Source: CAZKFN01 sp964552035 (GTDB taxonomy: Bacteria > Bacteroidota > Bacteroidia > Flavobacteriales_E > Vicingaceae). Taken from it: DNA of 9,925 nt. Both the position numbers and the translations under genes were made by a program. The first letter of the stretch is position 1, and each line of letters opens with the position of its first letter. The notes below the pieces were generated by a model, which was not told where the DNA came from, did not search any database, and saw only the letters and a list, made by a program, of their open reading frames with translations. The stretch lies in contig CAZKFN010000083.1 in assembly GCA_964552035.1 (NCBI GenBank), positions 1 through 9,925 of the forward strand. The letters run 5' to 3'. This document shows, in pieces, positions 1-7,515 of the stretch.

Positions 1-33
1 TGATTATTGAATAAAATTCACAGTAAAGGGAAT

Positions 34-68
34 AAAAAAAGCGAAAAGGAGAACTTTTCGCTTTTTTT
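34..68. terminator. Bidirectional intrinsic terminator downstream of mdh
   Basis: The arms gcgaaaag (41-48) and cttttcgc (54-61) pair perfectly around a 5-nt loop (gagaa). The stem is flanked by seven A's (34-40) and seven T's (62-68), so the full structure is a 15-bp stem. Read on the minus strand it gives a hairpin followed by a U-tract, 14 nt after the mdh stop codon. Because the flanks are symmetric it would also stop transcription entering from the left on the plus strand. Nothing recognisable lies in positions 1-33. Confidence 0.88.
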
Positions 69-82
69 AAAATTGAATAGAA

Positions 83-1018
83 TTAAAATAACTTCATATT
101 ATCTAAAACTTGCATAACTGAACGAACAGCATCAGCAGAATTATTTAACAATTCTTTTTCACCTTCGTTTAAATCTAACTCAATAATTTTTTCTATACCA
201 TTTTTACCAAGAACTACTGGAACGCCTAAATAAATATTATCCATACCATATTCTCCATTCAATAAAGCACAAACTGGGAAAATACGTTTTTGGTCTCTTA
301 CAATGGCTTCAACCATTTGAGCTGCAGCGGCACCTGGTGCATACCAAGCCGAAGTTCCCATAAGGTTAACTAACTCTCCACCGCCTTTCTTAGTTCTTTC
401 TATTATGGCGTTTAACTTATCTTCACTAATTAATTCCGTTACAGGAATACCACCTATAGTAGTATAACGTGGAAGAGGAACCATTGTATCACCATGCCCA
501 CCCATTAATACTGCTTGGATGTCTTTTGGAGAAAGATTTAATTCTTCAGCTAAGAATGAACGGTAACGAGCAGTATCCAAAATACCAGCCATCCCAAACA
601 CTTTGCTAGAGTCAACTTTTGCAGTTAAATAAGCCGTATAGGTCATAACATCTAATGGATTCGAAACAATGATGATTTTGGCATCTGGAGAATGTTGAAT
701 AATGTTTTCAGTAACTTCCTTTACAATCCCTGCATTGGTGGCAATTAAGTCATCTCGGCTCATTCCTGGTTTTCTAGGGATACCAGAAGTGATAACAACA
801 ACCTCAGAGCCTGCAGTTTTGGAATAATTGTTAGTTGATCCAATGGTTCTGGTGTCGTATAAGTTGATTGGTGAAGTTTCCCAAATATCAAGAGCCTTAC
901 CCTCTGCAAGACCTTCTTTAATGTCAACTAACACTACTTCATTGGCTAATTCTTTGTGAGCGATTACGTTGGCACAAGTTGCTCCAACATTTCCTGCTCC
1001 TACTACTGTAACTTTCAT
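83..1018 (-). CDS. mdh: Malate dehydrogenase, NAD-dependent, LDH-like type
   Basis: This enzyme interconverts L-malate and oxaloacetate with NAD(H) in the cytoplasmic TCA cycle. The 311-aa product is full length. The N-terminal Rossmann fold carries GAGNVG (residues 7-12), and Asp32 at the end of the second strand favours NAD over NADP. The mobile-loop motif RKPGMSR (82-88) supplies two arginines; Arg82, rather than the Gln of lactate dehydrogenases, points to malate/oxaloacetate. Asn120 (SNPLD), Asp148 and Arg151 (LDTAR) and the catalytic His175 (GGHGD) complete the active site. The gene stands alone: it ends at the terminator at 34-68 and is divergent from the sigma-factor gene across a 165-bp spacer. 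I found no convincing TAnnTTTG promoter for it in that spacer. The start is the ATG giving the expected MKVTVVGAG terminus. The family call is very secure; the malate specificity rests mainly on Arg82. Confidence 0.97.
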   Translation of the reverse strand: MKVTVVGAGNVGATCANVIAHKELANEVVLVDIKEGLAEGKALDIWETSPINLYDTRTIGSTNNYSKTAGSEVVVITSGIPRKPGMSRDDLIATNAGIVKEVTENIIQHSPDAKIIIVSNPLDVMTYTAYLTAKVDSSKVFGMAGILDTARYRSFLAEELNLSPKDIQAVLMGGHGDTMVPLPRYTTIGGIPVTELISEDKLNAIIERTKKGGGELVNLMGTSAWYAPGAAAAQMVEAIVRDQKRIFPVCALLNGEYGMDNIYLGVPVVLGKNGIEKIIELDLNEGEKELLNNSADAVRSVMQVLDNMKLF

Positions 1019-1183
1019 ATTTATTGTATATTGTATTATTATAATTAAACAAGGAATTGGCTAAATTACTCAATAGCATATTGAATTTAAAGTTTATGCT
1101 TTGAAAAAGAAAGTTATAAATAAAAAAATTAATCATAAAGGCAACCTTTCAATAAATTTACGTCTTAAATACATAAAGTATAA

Positions 1184-1753
1184 ATGAATTTATCGGATAA
1201 GGAGGTGGTAGAAAGGCTTGTAAAAGCTTGTGCAAATGGCGATGAGAAATCACAGGAGGCCTTGTTTAAACATATGTATGGGGAAATGATGCACATCTGT
1301 TATCGCTACGCCAATCGGCCAGAAGATGCAAAAGATCTTTTGCAAGATGGATTCGTTAAAGTACTGAAGAGTATAGGAAATTTTAATTTTAAAGGTTCTT
1401 TAGAAGGCTGGATTAAAAGAATAATAGTTAACAATGCAATTGATTATCATAGAAGGGAAAAGAAACGATTTGCTATTAGTGAAACGTATATAGATGAAAG
1501 CCAAATAGAGGATATAGAAAGCGGCGAAGGGTTGTTTGATGAAATTAATGCTAATGATTTGTTGGATTGTGTTCAACAACTCAGCCCAGCTTATAGAGCT
1601 GTTTTTAACATGTATGTGCTGGATGATTATACTCATGCAGAAATAGCTAAGGAGCTGGGAATTAGTGAGGGAACATCTAAGTCCAACCTCTCAAAAGCAA
1701 AACAGAATTTAAGAATAATGATATTAGAAAAAATAAAAAATGCCAACAAATAA
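1184..1753 (+). CDS. ECF-type sigma-70 family RNA polymerase sigma factor
   Basis: This is a two-domain group 4 (extracytoplasmic-function type) sigma factor that would direct RNA polymerase to a special promoter set. Region 2 spans about residues 26-92, including the core-binding stretch DLLQDGFVKVL (51-61) and the promoter-melting helix around GWIKRIIVNNAIDYHRR (75-91). Region 4 spans about 125-177, with LSPAYRAVF (133-141) and a helix-turn-helix around HAEIAKELGISEGTSK (151-166). Regions 1 and 3 are absent, and 189 aa is usual for the class. The start is firm because an in-frame TAA (1181-1183) directly precedes the ATG. There is no Shine-Dalgarno site before the start, as expected in Bacteroidota. 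The gene overlaps the downstream membrane protein by 14 nt, which suggests translational coupling and a regulator/anti-regulator pair. Its regulon cannot be read from the sequence, and it is too generic to assign to FecI, SigP or another named type. Confidence 0.95.
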   Translation: MNLSDKEVVERLVKACANGDEKSQEALFKHMYGEMMHICYRYANRPEDAKDLLQDGFVKVLKSIGNFNFKGSLEGWIKRIIVNNAIDYHRREKKRFAISETYIDESQIEDIESGEGLFDEINANDLLDCVQQLSPAYRAVFNMYVLDDYTHAEIAKELGISEGTSKSNLSKAKQNLRIMILEKIKNANK

Positions 1754-3035
1754 ATTAAATAAAGAAGAACAAGCACTTAGAGATAAGCTTAATCAAGCTA
1801 CATTTTCCTACGATGCTTCGGATTGGCAGGATGTCAAATCTAAAATGAATACAACCCCTCCGAAAGCCCTCACTACAAATGTGCTTCTAAAAGGGGCAGC
1901 CATGCTATTAATTGTGGTTGGAAGTGTTTTAGCACTTCAATATATGTACAATCAAGATGGAATTTTTATTGACTTAGAAAATAATGAAGTTAATACTGAA
2001 GAGGAACAAAAGGTGAATTCTTTTGAAACCGTTATTGAGGAATCAACCAATAATAATGTTGTTGAGCAAAATGGAAATGTAGAAAATAATCTTGAGCAAA
2101 ACCAGCAAATTACTCATGAGGAAAATTATAAATCTGAAGAGTTTGTTAAAGATGAGAATAATAAAATAGTAGATAAAGTTAATGAACCTGAAGGGCATAC
2201 AGTTAAAGAAGATGAAAGTTTAACGCATAAGAATAAAACAACGATTGTAGAAAAATCTTATACCTCATTTATTAGAATAAAAGGAGAAAGATGTCTAGGA
2301 AATACTATTGAATTAAGGGCAGATTGTGATGCAAAAGGTAGGGAGTTAGTTTATCACTGGAAAGTGAATGGTAAAAAGATAGCTAAGCAAACACAGAAAA
2401 TACAACTGCTTTTAGACCAAGAAGGAGACTATAAAATAAACCTTCAAATTACGGATAAAGAAGGAAATATTTTGAGTGAAATTGAAAATACTTTTGAAGT
2501 TTTGCCTTTTGATAATCTTGACTTTACCTATATTAATCATCAAGGAATTTTGAATGATTTTGAAGTAGATTTTGATTATGAAAAGAACTTAAAGAACATC
2601 AGCTGGTCTATCGATAATAAAGAAATAACGCTTAAAGAAAACACTACTTATGACTTTAGAAAAGCAGGGCTTTATGATGTAAAAATGAGGCAAACAAATC
2701 AGGATGGCTGCATCTTAGAATTGGAAAAACCAGTTGTTGTAGAGGCTAACTTTGTGCCTTTAATCAATGCTTTTACCCCCAATGGCGATGGTATTAACGA
2801 TGAGTTTATTCCCATAGGCTTTGAAGATTTTGACGGGCAATTTAGATTTGTGGTTTATGAAAGTAGTGGAGCAGTGGTATATGAGACGAATGATCCTAAA
2901 AAACCATGGAACGGTAAGAGAAATAATACAGGAAATCTGATGCCGGAAGGAAATTATGTTTGGAAGGTAGAGGTGAGGAAAGCTGAACAACAGCGTATTT
3001 TTACCGATAGAGTGAAATTGTTAAATATTAAATAA
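1740..3035 (+). CDS. Single-pass membrane protein with PKD-like regions and C-terminal CHU_C (T9SS type B) domain; candidate anti-sigma partner
   Basis: The 431-aa protein has five visible parts. Residues 1-46 are a soluble head containing YDASDWQDVKSKM (24-36), resembling the short 'DW..v...m' heads of many Bacteroidota membrane proteins encoded beside ECF sigma genes. Residues 47-69 form one hydrophobic segment. Residues 71-170 are a low-complexity Asn/Glu/Lys linker. Residues about 176-255 and 258-335 look like two PKD/Ig-like beta regions (Cys185 and Cys196 in the first). Residues about 340-431 match the CHU_C family, with INAFTPNGDGINDEF (342-356), PWNGK (389-393) and GNYVWKVEV (404-412). 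The acidic sequence after the hydrophobic segment implies a cytoplasmic head and periplasmic bulk. No cleavable signal peptide is evident, which is odd for secretion cargo. The ATG is the earliest possible start, since an in-frame TAA lies at 1734-1736. The 14-nt overlap with the sigma gene supports an anti-sigma role by inference. No zinc-binding anti-sigma motif or FecR domain is seen. The CHU_C domain is secure; the function is not. Confidence 0.88.
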   Translation: MPTNKLNKEEQALRDKLNQATFSYDASDWQDVKSKMNTTPPKALTTNVLLKGAAMLLIVVGSVLALQYMYNQDGIFIDLENNEVNTEEEQKVNSFETVIEESTNNNVVEQNGNVENNLEQNQQITHEENYKSEEFVKDENNKIVDKVNEPEGHTVKEDESLTHKNKTTIVEKSYTSFIRIKGERCLGNTIELRADCDAKGRELVYHWKVNGKKIAKQTQKIQLLLDQEGDYKINLQITDKEGNILSEIENTFEVLPFDNLDFTYINHQGILNDFEVDFDYEKNLKNISWSIDNKEITLKENTTYDFRKAGLYDVKMRQTNQDGCILELEKPVVVEANFVPLINAFTPNGDGINDEFIPIGFEDFDGQFRFVVYESSGAVVYETNDPKKPWNGKRNNTGNLMPEGNYVWKVEVRKAEQQRIFTDRVKLLNIK

Positions 3036-3060
3036 AACTTAATTTTACTCAAATTCCTTT

Positions 3061-3091
3061 GATTTATCTAGAGATAAATCATTTCTCTAGA
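3061..3091 (+). repeat. Two overlapping, mutually exclusive inverted repeats after the sigma operon
   Basis: Hairpin A pairs gatttatc (3061-3068) with gataaatc (3073-3080) around a 4-nt loop. Hairpin B pairs tctagaga (3067-3074) with tctctaga (3084-3091) around a 9-nt loop. They share bases 3067-3068 and 3073-3074, so only one can form at a time. They lie 25 nt after the stop of the membrane-protein gene and upstream of the valS promoter, so they most likely belong to the 3' end of the sigma operon transcript as a weak terminator or stability element. No clean T-run follows (only a short tttt at 3095-3098), so termination is uncertain. Confidence 0.5.
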
Positions 3092-3096
3092 AACTT

Positions 3097-3126
3097 TTGC
3101 TCTTCAACTGCTTTCAAGTAATTTTG
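3097..3126 (+). promoter_or_regulatory. Bacteroidota-type promoter for valS
   Basis: An exact -7 element TAATTTTG (TAnnTTTG, 3119-3126) is preceded by TTG (3097-3099, within tttttg-like cttttg) with a 19-nt spacer. This fits the TTG-N17-23-TAnnTTTG pattern known for the Bacteroidota primary sigma factor. The predicted transcript start is about 3131-3134, giving a leader of roughly 12-15 nt before the valS ATG. It makes valS a transcription unit separate from the sigma operon. Confidence 0.65.
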
Positions 3127-3145
3127 TAGGCTTAAAATTTATCTC

Positions 3146-5767
3146 ATGAGAATTTCTAAACAGTATGATCCTTCTACCACTGAAGAAAAGTGGTATGCAC
3201 ATTGGTTAAAACAAAATTTCTTTCATTCTAAACCGGATGATAGAGAGCCTTTTACTATAGTAATTCCTCCACCAAATGTAACAGGAGTTTTACACATGGG
3301 TCATATGTTAAACAATACCATTCAAGATGTATTGGTTAGGCGCGCGCGATTATTAGGGAAAAATGCTTGCTGGGTGCCCGGCACTGATCATGCTTCTATT
3401 GCTACCGAAGCTAAGGTAGTTCAAAAGTTAGAAGCGGAAGGAATTAAAAAATCAAATTTAACAAGGGAAGAGTTTATGAAGCATGCTTGGGAATGGACCG
3501 ATAAATACGGCGGTACCATTTTAGAGCAATTAAAGCGATTAGGAGCTTCTTGTGATTGGGAAAGAACAAGATTTACCTTAGAAGATGAACTTTACGATAC
3601 CGTAATTGAGGTGTTTATTGACCTGTATAAAAAAGGAATGATTTATAGGGGAGTACGCATGATTAACTGGGATCCTGATGCTCAAACAGCTCTTTCGGAT
3701 GAAGAGGTAAACTATAAGGAGGTAAATTCTAAATTGTATTATCTCAAATATAAAATTGAGGGTTCTGAAGATACTCTAACCATTGCTACAACTCGTCCTG
3801 AAACTATTTTGGGGGATACTGCTGTTTGTATCAATCCACTAGATGAAAGACATCAACACCTAAAGGGGAAAAGAGCTTTAGTGCCTTTAATCAATAGAAG
3901 CATTCCAATTATTGAAGATGAATATGTTGATTTAGAATTCGGAACAGGATGCTTGAAAGTAACTCCAGCACATGATATCAATGATTATGAATTGGGTTTA
4001 AAGCACAATCTTGAGTCTATTGATATTCTTAATGATAATGGCACTTTAAATAAAAATGCGAAATTGTATGTAGGGAAAGATCGTTTTGAAGTGCGAGAAG
4101 AAATCATAAATGAACTTAAAGAAAAAGGGCATCTTGAAAAAGTGGAAGACTTGATGAATAAAGTGGGGTTTTCTGAAAGGACAGATGCAGTGATAGAGCC
4201 TAAATTATCTTTACAATGGTTTTGTGATATGAAAAAAATGGCTAAACCTGCTTTGGAAAATGTATTGAACGATACAATAAAATTCTATCCAGCTAACACC
4301 AAAAATACCTATAAACATTGGATGGAAAATATTAAGGATTGGTGTATCTCCCGTCAACTGTGGTGGGGACATCAAATTCCTGCGTTTTATTACGGAGATG
4401 GACCAAAGGATTATGTTATTGCAAAAACAATTGAGGAGGCAATTTCTTTAGCAAATGAAAAAACAGGAAAGAGCTTTAAGATTGAAGACTTAAGACAAGA
4501 CGAAGATGTATTAGATACTTGGTTTTCTTCCTGGTTGTGGCCAATTTCTGTATTTGATGGTATTCGAAATCCTGATAATAAAGATATTCAATACTATTAT
4601 CCAACCAATGATTTGGTAACCGCTCCTGAAATTATGTTTTTCTGGGTAGCTAGAATGATTATGTCGGGTTATGAATATCGGGGAGAGGCTCCTTTTAAAA
4701 ATGTTTATTATACGGGAATAGTAAGGGATGCCCAAAGAAGAAAAATGAGTAAATCTCTAGGGAATTCACCAGATCCTATTCAATTAATGGAAAAGTATGG
4801 TGCCGATGGGGTTAGAATAGGTATGCTTTTAAGTTCCCCAGCAGGAAATGATTTGTTGTTTGATGAAGATTTATGCGAACAAGGAAGAAATTTTTCCAAT
4901 AAAATATGGAATGCCCTTCGCCTAGTAAAATCATGGACTGTAGATGAAAAAGTAGAAGCAACACCAGCTGCTGAAATGGGCAATCTATGGTTGACTTCAA
5001 CATTTCAACATAGCTTAAAAGAACTGAACGACAACTTTGAAAAATTTCGCATTTCAGATTGCTTGATGACAGTCTATAAGCTAACATGGGATGAGTTTTG
5101 TTCCTGGTATTTGGAAATGGTAAAACCAGAATATGGAAAAGCACTCTCTGAGAAAACCTATAAGCAAGTGGTGGCTCATTTTGAGAATATTCTAAGGGTT
5201 TTACATCCTTTTATGCCTTTCATTACTGAAGAAATTTGGCATTTATTGGCAGAACGTGGAGATAGTAATTGCATTATGGTTAACTATTGGCCAGAAGAAA
5301 AACAAGTAGATAAGTCTTTCGAAGAATTTAAATCTGTTAAAAAGCTAATCGTAGAACTAAGGAATCTAAGAAAATCTAAAAATATTCCTTTTAAAGAAAA
5401 ATTGAGTTTAAAAATTAACCAAAAAGATGAGGTAGAGAATAAGTATAATGAGATTGTAAAGAAAATTTGCAACCTGGAGGAGATAAGCTTTGCTGCTGAA
5501 GAAGTTCCCAATAGCATTTCCTTTGTTGTAGAAGCTGTAGAATATTTTGTTCCAGTAGAAAATCAAATAGATATTGAGGCGGAAAAGGAAAGAATCAATG
5601 AGGAGATTACTTATTTGGAAGGCTTTTTAAAGGCAGTGGATAAAAAACTGTCTAATGAACGCTTTGTAGCAAATGCCCCATTACAAGTTGTGGAACTTGA
5701 AAAGAAAAAAAAGGCAGATGCAGTAAATAAAATAGAACTTTTAAAGAAACAGTTAGCCTCTTTTTAA
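3146..5767 (+). CDS. valS: Valyl-tRNA synthetase
   Basis: This class I aminoacyl-tRNA synthetase attaches valine to tRNA-Val in the cytoplasm. The 873-aa length is normal for bacterial ValRS. The HIGH signature is HMGH (50-53) in PPPNVTGVLHMGH (41-53), and the KMSKS loop is KMSKS at 533-537. The CP1 editing domain (roughly 200-345) contains TTRPET (215-220) and GTGCLKVTPAHD (266-277), so post-transfer hydrolysis of misacylated Thr-tRNA should be intact. The DVLDTWFSS motif (454-462) belongs to the catalytic core. The anticodon-binding helical domain follows KMSKS, and residues from about 806 form the Lys/Glu-rich coiled-coil tRNA arm with NERFVANAP near its middle. The gene has its own promoter (3097-3126) and no Shine-Dalgarno site. 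It converges on meaB with a 39-bp gap. No T-box-like leader is possible given the very short 5' leader. Confidence 0.98.
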   Translation: MRISKQYDPSTTEEKWYAHWLKQNFFHSKPDDREPFTIVIPPPNVTGVLHMGHMLNNTIQDVLVRRARLLGKNACWVPGTDHASIATEAKVVQKLEAEGIKKSNLTREEFMKHAWEWTDKYGGTILEQLKRLGASCDWERTRFTLEDELYDTVIEVFIDLYKKGMIYRGVRMINWDPDAQTALSDEEVNYKEVNSKLYYLKYKIEGSEDTLTIATTRPETILGDTAVCINPLDERHQHLKGKRALVPLINRSIPIIEDEYVDLEFGTGCLKVTPAHDINDYELGLKHNLESIDILNDNGTLNKNAKLYVGKDRFEVREEIINELKEKGHLEKVEDLMNKVGFSERTDAVIEPKLSLQWFCDMKKMAKPALENVLNDTIKFYPANTKNTYKHWMENIKDWCISRQLWWGHQIPAFYYGDGPKDYVIAKTIEEAISLANEKTGKSFKIEDLRQDEDVLDTWFSSWLWPISVFDGIRNPDNKDIQYYYPTNDLVTAPEIMFFWVARMIMSGYEYRGEAPFKNVYYTGIVRDAQRRKMSKSLGNSPDPIQLMEKYGADGVRIGMLLSSPAGNDLLFDEDLCEQGRNFSNKIWNALRLVKSWTVDEKVEATPAAEMGNLWLTSTFQHSLKELNDNFEKFRISDCLMTVYKLTWDEFCSWYLEMVKPEYGKALSEKTYKQVVAHFENILRVLHPFMPFITEEIWHLLAERGDSNCIMVNYWPEEKQVDKSFEEFKSVKKLIVELRNLRKSKNIPFKEKLSLKINQKDEVENKYNEIVKKICNLEEISFAAEEVPNSISFVVEAVEYFVPVENQIDIEAEKERINEEITYLEGFLKAVDKKLSNERFVANAPLQVVELEKKKKADAVNKIELLKKQLASF

Positions 5768-5776
5768 AATTATCTG

Positions 5777-5820
5777 AATTAAAGAAATAAAATAGGAGGG
5801 AAGAACTTATTCTTTTAATT
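5777..5820. repeat. Weak inverted repeat between convergent valS and meaB
   Basis: The arm aattaaagaa (5777-5786) is complementary to ttctttTaatt (5810-5820) apart from one bulged T, around a 23-nt loop. It spans the 39-bp gap between two convergent genes and reaches into the last meaB codons. It is nearly all A-T pairs, so it is weak, but it is the only structure that could end both transcripts here. There is no GC-rich hairpin. Confidence 0.25.
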
Positions 5821-6832
5821 TGAAAATAATTTCTTCCATCATTTTCTCAGCTGCTTCATAGGGTGAAATTGATTTTTTTTCAACTGCTTCTTCCAATTCT
5901 AGAAGTTTATTTTGAATGCCTGAAGCTTTAAATAAAGTGTTTTTAATTAAGCCATCAATGGTTTTTCTAAACCAACTTTTCAATTGTCGATTACGTTGCA
6001 AGTTGAAATAGCCATTTTTTTGAGTGAGTTCGGCATATTGGCGAACTAAATCCCAGGCTCCGTCCATGTTTTCTGAATATAAGGCAGAGCAAAGTTTAAC
6101 TTGAGTTGACCATTCACTTTCTGAAGCTGGGAAAAAGTGTAGTGCATTTCTATAACCTCTTGCAGCCACTAAAGCAGCTTGGCGATTATCTCCTTCAGCT
6201 TTGTTAATTAAAATGCCATCGGCCATTTCCATAATTCCTCTTTTAATTCCTTGTAATTCATCTCCTGCACCTGCCAACATTAAGAGTAAAAAAAAATCCG
6301 TCATGTGTCGCACTTCAGTTTCAGATTGACCTACACCTACTGTTTCTACAATAATAATATCATATCCGGCAGCTTCACAAAGGATAATACTTTCTCTACT
6401 TTGATGAGCTACTCCTCCTAAAGAACCTGCTGAAGGAGAAGGACGTATAAAAGCATTTTCACTTATACTGAGCTTGTCCATTCTAGTTTTATCTCCTAAA
6501 ATACTTCCTTTACTGCGTTCTGAAGAAGGATCTACAGCTAAGACAGCTACTTTTTTCCCTTCTTCTTTTATAAGGTGCATTCCAAAACTTTCAATAAAAG
6601 AGCTTTTGCCTACTCCTGGTACACCTGTAATACCGATTCGAATAGAATTTCCAGAATAAGGGAGGCATAATTTGATTAATTCATTGGCGGCTGTCCTGTC
6701 GGTTAACAAAGAGCTTTCACAAAGGGTAATTCCTTGACTTAAAGCAATAATATCGCCGTCAAGTATGCCTTCTAGTAATTCTACAGGACTTAATTTCTTA
6801 CGCTTTTTATGGACATACCTTTTGTTTTGCAT
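5807..6832 (-). CDS. meaB: MeaB-type (ArgK family) G3E GTPase, chaperone of methylmalonyl-CoA mutase
   Basis: MeaB proteins use GTP hydrolysis to gate cobalamin loading and protect adenosylcobalamin-dependent methylmalonyl-CoA mutase. In the 341-aa product the P-loop is GVPGVGKS (70-77), switch-region AVDPSS lies at 99-104, the G3/Walker B stretch is ETVGVGQSE (163-171), and the base-recognition motif is NKAEGD (210-215). The family form at the last site is usually NKADGD, so Glu213 replaces the usual Asp. The motif RPSPSAGSLGGVA (130-142) is typical of MeaB. A helical C-terminal tail (from about 290) matches the dimerisation arm. It is the last gene of the minus-strand cluster, 9 nt after the O-methyltransferase gene, and converges with valS. 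No mutase gene is in the window. The family is clear; the partner is inferred from the family. Confidence 0.94.
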   Translation of the reverse strand: MQNKRYVHKKRKKLSPVELLEGILDGDIIALSQGITLCESSLLTDRTAANELIKLCLPYSGNSIRIGITGVPGVGKSSFIESFGMHLIKEEGKKVAVLAVDPSSERSKGSILGDKTRMDKLSISENAFIRPSPSAGSLGGVAHQSRESIILCEAAGYDIIIVETVGVGQSETEVRHMTDFFLLLMLAGAGDELQGIKRGIMEMADGILINKAEGDNRQAALVAARGYRNALHFFPASESEWSTQVKLCSALYSENMDGAWDLVRQYAELTQKNGYFNLQRNRQLKSWFRKTIDGLIKNTLFKASGIQNKLLELEEAVEKKSISPYEAAEKMMEEIIFKLKE

Positions 6833-6841
6833 GCCTCTAAA

Positions 6842-7483
6842 TTACTTTTTTCTACAGATCATTAACCCATCCCGTATCGGGAAAAGTACATTTTCTACCC
6901 TAGGATCTTCCTGTATGTATTTATTAAAACTGTCTAAAGCTGAGGTGCTTTTATCCATTTTTTCTTTGTCTTGAAGGATTTTGCCGCTCCACAATACATT
7001 GTCTGCAATAATATAGCTTCCTTGTGGAAGAACATCAATTAAAAGTTGATAATAGTTGAGGTAATTTCTTTTGTCGGCATCAATAAAAACTAAATCCCAA
7101 GGCTTTTTTAAGTGGGGAATAATATCCATGGCATTTCCAATATGTTGAATAATTTTATTTTCAAAGCCAGCTTCATGAATGTATTGATTCACCATTTCTT
7201 CCAATTCTTCATTGATGTCAAGGGTATGTAGCTCCCCATCTTTTTGAAGGCCTTCTGCCATACAAATTGCGGAATATCCTGTATAAGTTCCAATCTCTAA
7301 AATGTATTTAGGTTTAATCATATGGCTTAACATACTTAGAACTCTCCCTTGAAGATGCCCACTTAGCATCCTTGGGGAAAGAACATGAGCATGGGTGTTT
7401 CTATTTAATTTTTTTAAAACCTCACTTTCTTCACTGCTGTTATTTTCTATATAATTTTCTAAATCCGGTTCAATAAAACTCAT
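6842..7483 (-). CDS. Class I SAM-dependent O-methyltransferase, catechol/caffeoyl-CoA OMT family (TrmR-like)
   Basis: The 213-aa protein transfers a methyl group from S-adenosylmethionine to an oxygen of an unidentified acceptor, using a divalent metal in this family. The SAM-binding motif is EIGTYTGYSA (63-72), with the ribose-binding acidic residue in LHTLDIN (85-91). The FIDADK stretch (133-138) and ADN (160-162) provide the expected metal ligands Asp135, Asp161 and Asn162, and Lys138 sits where the catalytic lysine of catechol OMT lies. Bacterial members include TrmR (YrrM) of Bacillus subtilis, which methylates 5-hydroxyuridine in tRNA. Neighbouring rlmD makes an RNA substrate plausible here, but this is inference. 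It lies 32 nt after the TPMT-like gene and 9 nt before meaB, so co-transcription is likely. The acceptor could instead be a small catechol-like molecule. Confidence 0.9.
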   Translation of the reverse strand: MSFIEPDLENYIENNSSEESEVLKKLNRNTHAHVLSPRMLSGHLQGRVLSMLSHMIKPKYILEIGTYTGYSAICMAEGLQKDGELHTLDINEELEEMVNQYIHEAGFENKIIQHIGNAMDIIPHLKKPWDLVFIDADKRNYLNYYQLLIDVLPQGSYIIADNVLWSGKILQDKEKMDKSTSALDSFNKYIQEDPRVENVLFPIRDGLMICRKK

Positions 7484-7515
7484 ATTCTTTAATTTTTAAG
7501 ATTTCTTTTTTTGCT

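Noticed and set aside
1019..1183. Divergent promoters for mdh and the sigma gene
   Set aside because: Near-matches such as tatgctttg (1095-1103) and tacgtctt (1159-1166) deviate from TAnnTTTG or lack a well-spaced TTG, so no site is reported.
1199..1208. Perfect anti-Shine-Dalgarno complement (aaggaggtgg) just inside the sigma-factor gene
   Set aside because: No in-frame start codon follows at a suitable distance, starting later would cut into the protein, and Bacteroidota rarely use Shine-Dalgarno sites. It encodes residues in DKEVV and is probably chance.
3061..3091. T-box or other amino-acid leader for valS
   Set aside because: The hairpins are upstream of the best valS promoter, no T-box consensus is present, and T-boxes are not expected in this phylum.
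4812..5144. 110-codon open frame on the minus strand inside valS
   Set aside because: It lies wholly opposite a secure conserved gene, has no recognisable domain and no promoter, so it is a shadow.
5793..5800. Shine-Dalgarno-like taggaggg on the plus strand after valS
   Set aside because: No start codon or open frame follows within useful distance; the region runs into the antisense strand of meaB.
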